From the NCBI GenBank assembly GCA_903834675.1, contig CAILKC010000289.1, positions 1 to 6,842 of the forward strand: 6,842 nt of DNA, read 5' to 3'. Numbering within the stretch: the first letter of the stretch is position 1; every line of letters starts with the position of its first letter. The DNA is from an uncultured Victivallales bacterium (GTDB taxonomy: Bacteria; Verrucomicrobiota; Lentisphaeria; Oligosphaerales; JAFGRS01). Of this stretch, positions 5,901-6,842 are shown one piece after another. A program made the translations under genes and the position numbers. Below the pieces are notes generated by a model. It did no database searches. It saw only the letters and a program-made list of their open reading frames with translations, and was not told where the DNA came from.

Positions 5901-6565
5901 CAGCTCGGTCGCGCTTCCCAGGTCGAGGTCGCCAGATCCGCCCACCAGGCTGGCATCGTGGCGGCGCTCGCAGCCCCGGGCTTCTCGCCGACCCGCTTCG
6001 CCTCGGGCGGGGGACGCTCGGCCAGACGCAGCAGGCTGACCCACAGCCGCGCTGACCCCTGGGCCGCCCGTATCTGCACCGCTACCGTGCTGAACCGGCC
6101 CCCCAGCGCCACCTCGCGTAAATCCACCACCAGCAGATGCCACTGCCCGTCTGCCACCGCGTCCGCTAACCTGAACGGCCGCGTCTCGCGATCGCTCCTA
6201 TCATTGATGTACACGAGGTAGTTATCCGACCCCGTCAGCAGCCCCTCGGCACGGTAACGCAGGACCAGAAAGGGGCTGAAGTCAAAGGTGGCCGGCGGAA
6301 AGGCGTGGGACCACTTCATCCCGCCACCGCCAGCGGGCACGCTGAACTCCAGCGCCTCGCCATCTCGCCGACAGGCCGCGCCGGGCGCCGGGTCCGTCTG
6401 CCAGGAGGGCTGCGCCTGCCACGCCTCGGCCCGTTCGAGATCCGCCGCCCAGCTCCAGTCCAGCAACGACTCCTCACGCGCCGCCAACCCGCCGGCCGTA
6501 ACCGCCAGCCAGAGCCCGAGCTTCAGCGCCTTACTCAGGCGCGATCTCCGCCGGTCGCACTTCAT
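2945..6565 (-). CDS. Large secreted glycoside-hydrolase-like protein (DUF6259-like barrel) with duplicated N-terminal domain
   Basis: The 1206-residue protein opens with a Sec signal peptide: basic residues 4-15, hydrophobic core 16-28, likely cleavage after the AA at 28-29. No lipobox is seen. Residues ~36-183 and ~207-354 are two copies of one beta-rich domain sharing GMKWS (82-86, 249-253), LRYR, DGxWH and VQIxA; they look like carbohydrate-binding beta-sandwiches. A long beta region (~370-785) comes before a TIM-barrel-like domain (~790-1110) with strand-end motifs IEYIHLFDWG (833-843), VGLYIEGY (886-893), VDGMYLDQFG (953-962) and VVLYDEEV (1005-1012). D959 and E1010/E1011 are plausible catalytic acids by analogy with clan-D retaining glycosidases. 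A C-terminal beta domain (~1112-1206) closes the protein. The layout resembles DUF6259 proteins; the substrate is unknown. Start: the ATG at 6565 has a GAGGA site 7 bp upstream and opens directly on the signal peptide. The frame is open further upstream to 6814, but that stretch is not protein-like. Confidence 0.88.
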   Translation of the reverse strand: MKCDRRRSRLSKALKLGLWLAVTAGGLAAREESLLDWSWAADLERAEAWQAQPSWQTDPAPGAACRRDGEALEFSVPAGGGGMKWSHAFPPATFDFSPFLVLRYRAEGLLTGSDNYLVYINDRSDRETRPFRLADAVADGQWHLLVVDLREVALGGRFSTVAVQIRAAQGSARLWVSLLRLAERPPPEAKRVGEKPGAASAATMPAWWADLATSTWEARPSWLANPAADSAAESSASGVLLRVATPGRGMKWSWLFEPGLPLAGYTGVTLRYRSTGSAPQSDYAVSIMGTAAAVGSQYAPVIMPSQLRHDGLWHTLTVALPERARKLPGVSGFAVQIQAVRAEARLEVSRLGLTTQTESLPALEYLLAETGVFDPPLAALPVTASGRLPLLEVIRAEDLTGWPDGATVRVGGVPFTLPAAADSVPASGIRERGTIRLPINQKVSEVYLLLLGLFRGAEEDVYSTERQLVSVAEIDRFSVELRYADGDSERSFPCNLSAERAFRVDQGAQALCIFADPQRPVAELVLTDNSPGAAFVVVAATVNPGTARTTDPDLALPDLSRLSDRRVVATEAAVRALLGLAEAEGWLGFWSVSVGGKSLPAERFQRVAGDVGTSVYRCADPALELRLTHRQTGDEFVLEAAVVNGGAQPQQIGLSGPRLGPLLLGDRIPENQWYWFPCVGNRLGNEPFWQQARYGGRFPLQVMSAFNPVTDHGVYLRTLEVDGMQRDYGMQKAPTGITLWVETGAREVAPQGTLAGPPTRLGITAGDWRTAFTTYRDWVREWYRPLTPRQAWFRDVYNFRQRFLHGHDALYDARTGAYSLSAAIAEGDEQFGGIEYIHLFDWGSLPGVGRVYGRSGDLSPLDSYLKGGAEALRRAIAEVQGQGTRVGLYIEGYLLEEKGRLGQAHGKEWQIRLRDGKPLYWPQSSEMMICSAVPAWREVQADTYATRVRELEVDGMYLDQFGFANPEKDCWSAEHGHPVPGSTMLGERGLSRLVRERLAATKPGVVLYDEEVPCDVNSQYMDGSFSYHMNHCRGSRPLAPLLPLRFAIPSFKTFEILVCDHPMGSWAEGVKWTFFNGEGIWLEGTARDWFAPPTLETIRRAHAILREHRDAFATDTPTPLQPTLTPGVLANLFPTPDKIVMTLYNARHRRTVAAMPVPAAMPAAGQVLDAWNGRALEPREQAGRRVVLVDLEPRDVGCLVFRLPAR

Positions 6566-6572
6566 CGCCGTG

Positions 6573-6579
6573 TCCTCTC
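6573..6579 (-). promoter_or_regulatory. Shine-Dalgarno site deciding the hydrolase start
   Basis: On the minus strand this reads GAGAGGA and ends seven bases before the ATG at 6565. No comparable site precedes the upstream in-frame ATG codons. It therefore supports the start that places the signal peptide at residue 1. Confidence 0.7.
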
Positions 6580-6657
6580 GCGGGGTTATCAGCTTCAACT
6601 CGCGCACCCATCCGCCGCCTACCATAGCCCAGTCAGCCCCAAATTCCGCCGGCTCCA

Positions 6658-6673
6658 GGGCGGGGGGGCAGGG
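6658..6673 (+). promoter_or_regulatory. G-quadruplex-like tract upstream of the hydrolase
   Basis: Four G-runs of at least three lie within 16 bases on the plus strand: GGG, then seven Gs that can split as GGG-G-GGG, then GGG, with loops of one or two bases. The plus strand is the template strand for the hydrolase gene, and the tract lies about 95 bp upstream of its start codon. The motif is seen; folding and any regulatory effect are inference. Confidence 0.45.
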
Positions 6674-6675
6674 CT

Positions 6676-6687
6676 GTTTCAAGAAAC
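6676..6687. promoter_or_regulatory. Operator-like 12-bp inverted repeat upstream of the hydrolase
   Basis: GTTTC-AA-GAAAC is a perfect 5-bp inverted repeat with a two-base centre, about 110 bp upstream of the hydrolase start and adjacent to the G-rich tract. Its AT-rich arms stand out from the GC-rich surroundings. Size and symmetry suit a dimeric repressor site. No convincing -35/-10 pair was found next to it, so the role is a guess. Confidence 0.35.
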
Positions 6688-6790
6688 CGGGCTGGGCGTC
6701 GCAACACCCCGTGGTCTGTCTGCCGTTTCTGGTTGCGCGAGAACACACGCCGTCAGTCATGACACAGGCGCCAAGCCAAAGCGGTGTCGC

Positions 6791-6807
6791 GGTCGCCGTC
6801 GGCGACC
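6791..6807. repeat. Isolated 7-3-7 GC-rich hairpin near the right edge
   Basis: GGTCGCC-GTC-GGCGACC is a perfect 7-bp stem with a 3-base loop. It has the same geometry as hairpins H2 and H5 of the left-edge array, but a different sequence. It lies in the upstream region of the hydrolase and is not followed by a T-run. The rest of 6566-6842 shows no gene: its frames are open but compositionally unlike protein. Confidence 0.5.
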
Positions 6808-6842
6808 TTGCCACGCGCAGTCCACATGGCCGACGCGCGATA

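Noticed and set aside
4145..6055. 636-residue plus-strand reading frame antisense to the hydrolase
   Set aside because: It lies fully opposite a gene with clear domains and signal peptide, has R/A/P/G/Q-rich composition and no recognisable motif. It is a typical shadow frame in GC-rich DNA.
6566..6814. 83-residue N-terminal extension of the hydrolase
   Set aside because: It would bury the signal peptide inside the protein, is not protein-like, and lacks a ribosome-binding site; the ATG at 6565 has both.
6825..6842. Start of a divergent plus-strand gene at the ATG at 6825
   Set aside because: Only five codons fit before the window ends, and there is no upstream Shine-Dalgarno site.

Overview
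The window is GC-rich DNA, about two thirds G+C by eye. It holds four genes that read as real and a repeat array at its left edge. The secreted glycoside-hydrolase-like protein, the sodium:solute symporter with a tiny membrane protein behind it, and Shine-Dalgarno-led genes suggest a free-living saccharolytic bacterium. Planctomycetota/Verrucomicrobiota/Lentisphaerota, Armatimonadota or Hydrogenedentota would fit, but nothing here fixes the phylum.

Layout. Positions 1-226 are two nearly identical 113-bp tandem units that do not look coding. Each unit folds into a chain of perfect or near-perfect hairpins. The array ends 9 bp before the start codon of a single-domain RluA-type pseudouridine synthase (236-916, +). 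After a 118-bp gap comes a sodium:solute symporter (1035-2621, +). It is followed 28 bp later by a 49-residue single-span membrane protein (2650-2799, +), probably in the same operon. Positions 2800-2944 lie between convergent genes and are rich in inverted repeats. They include a 24-bp exact inverted copy of the junction hairpin of the left-edge array. On the minus strand, 2945-6565 encodes a 1206-residue secreted protein: a signal peptide, two copies of a ~150-residue beta-rich domain, a long middle beta region, a TIM-barrel glycoside-hydrolase-like domain resembling DUF6259 proteins, and a C-terminal beta domain. Its upstream region (6566-6842) contains a G-rich quadruplex-like tract, a 12-bp operator-like inverted repeat, and another 7-3-7 hairpin near the window edge.

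How the parts may work together. The exported hydrolase could release a sugar or glycan fragment that the symporter imports, with the small protein as a symporter accessory. This is inference from adjacency; the two sets are convergent, not one operon. The pseudouridine synthase is housekeeping RNA modification and probably unrelated. The least ordinary element is the hairpin-chain repeat, with its tandem duplication, its paired AGGC loops and an inverted partial copy beyond the plus-strand genes. It could be a REP-like mobile palindrome family or a structured leader RNA.
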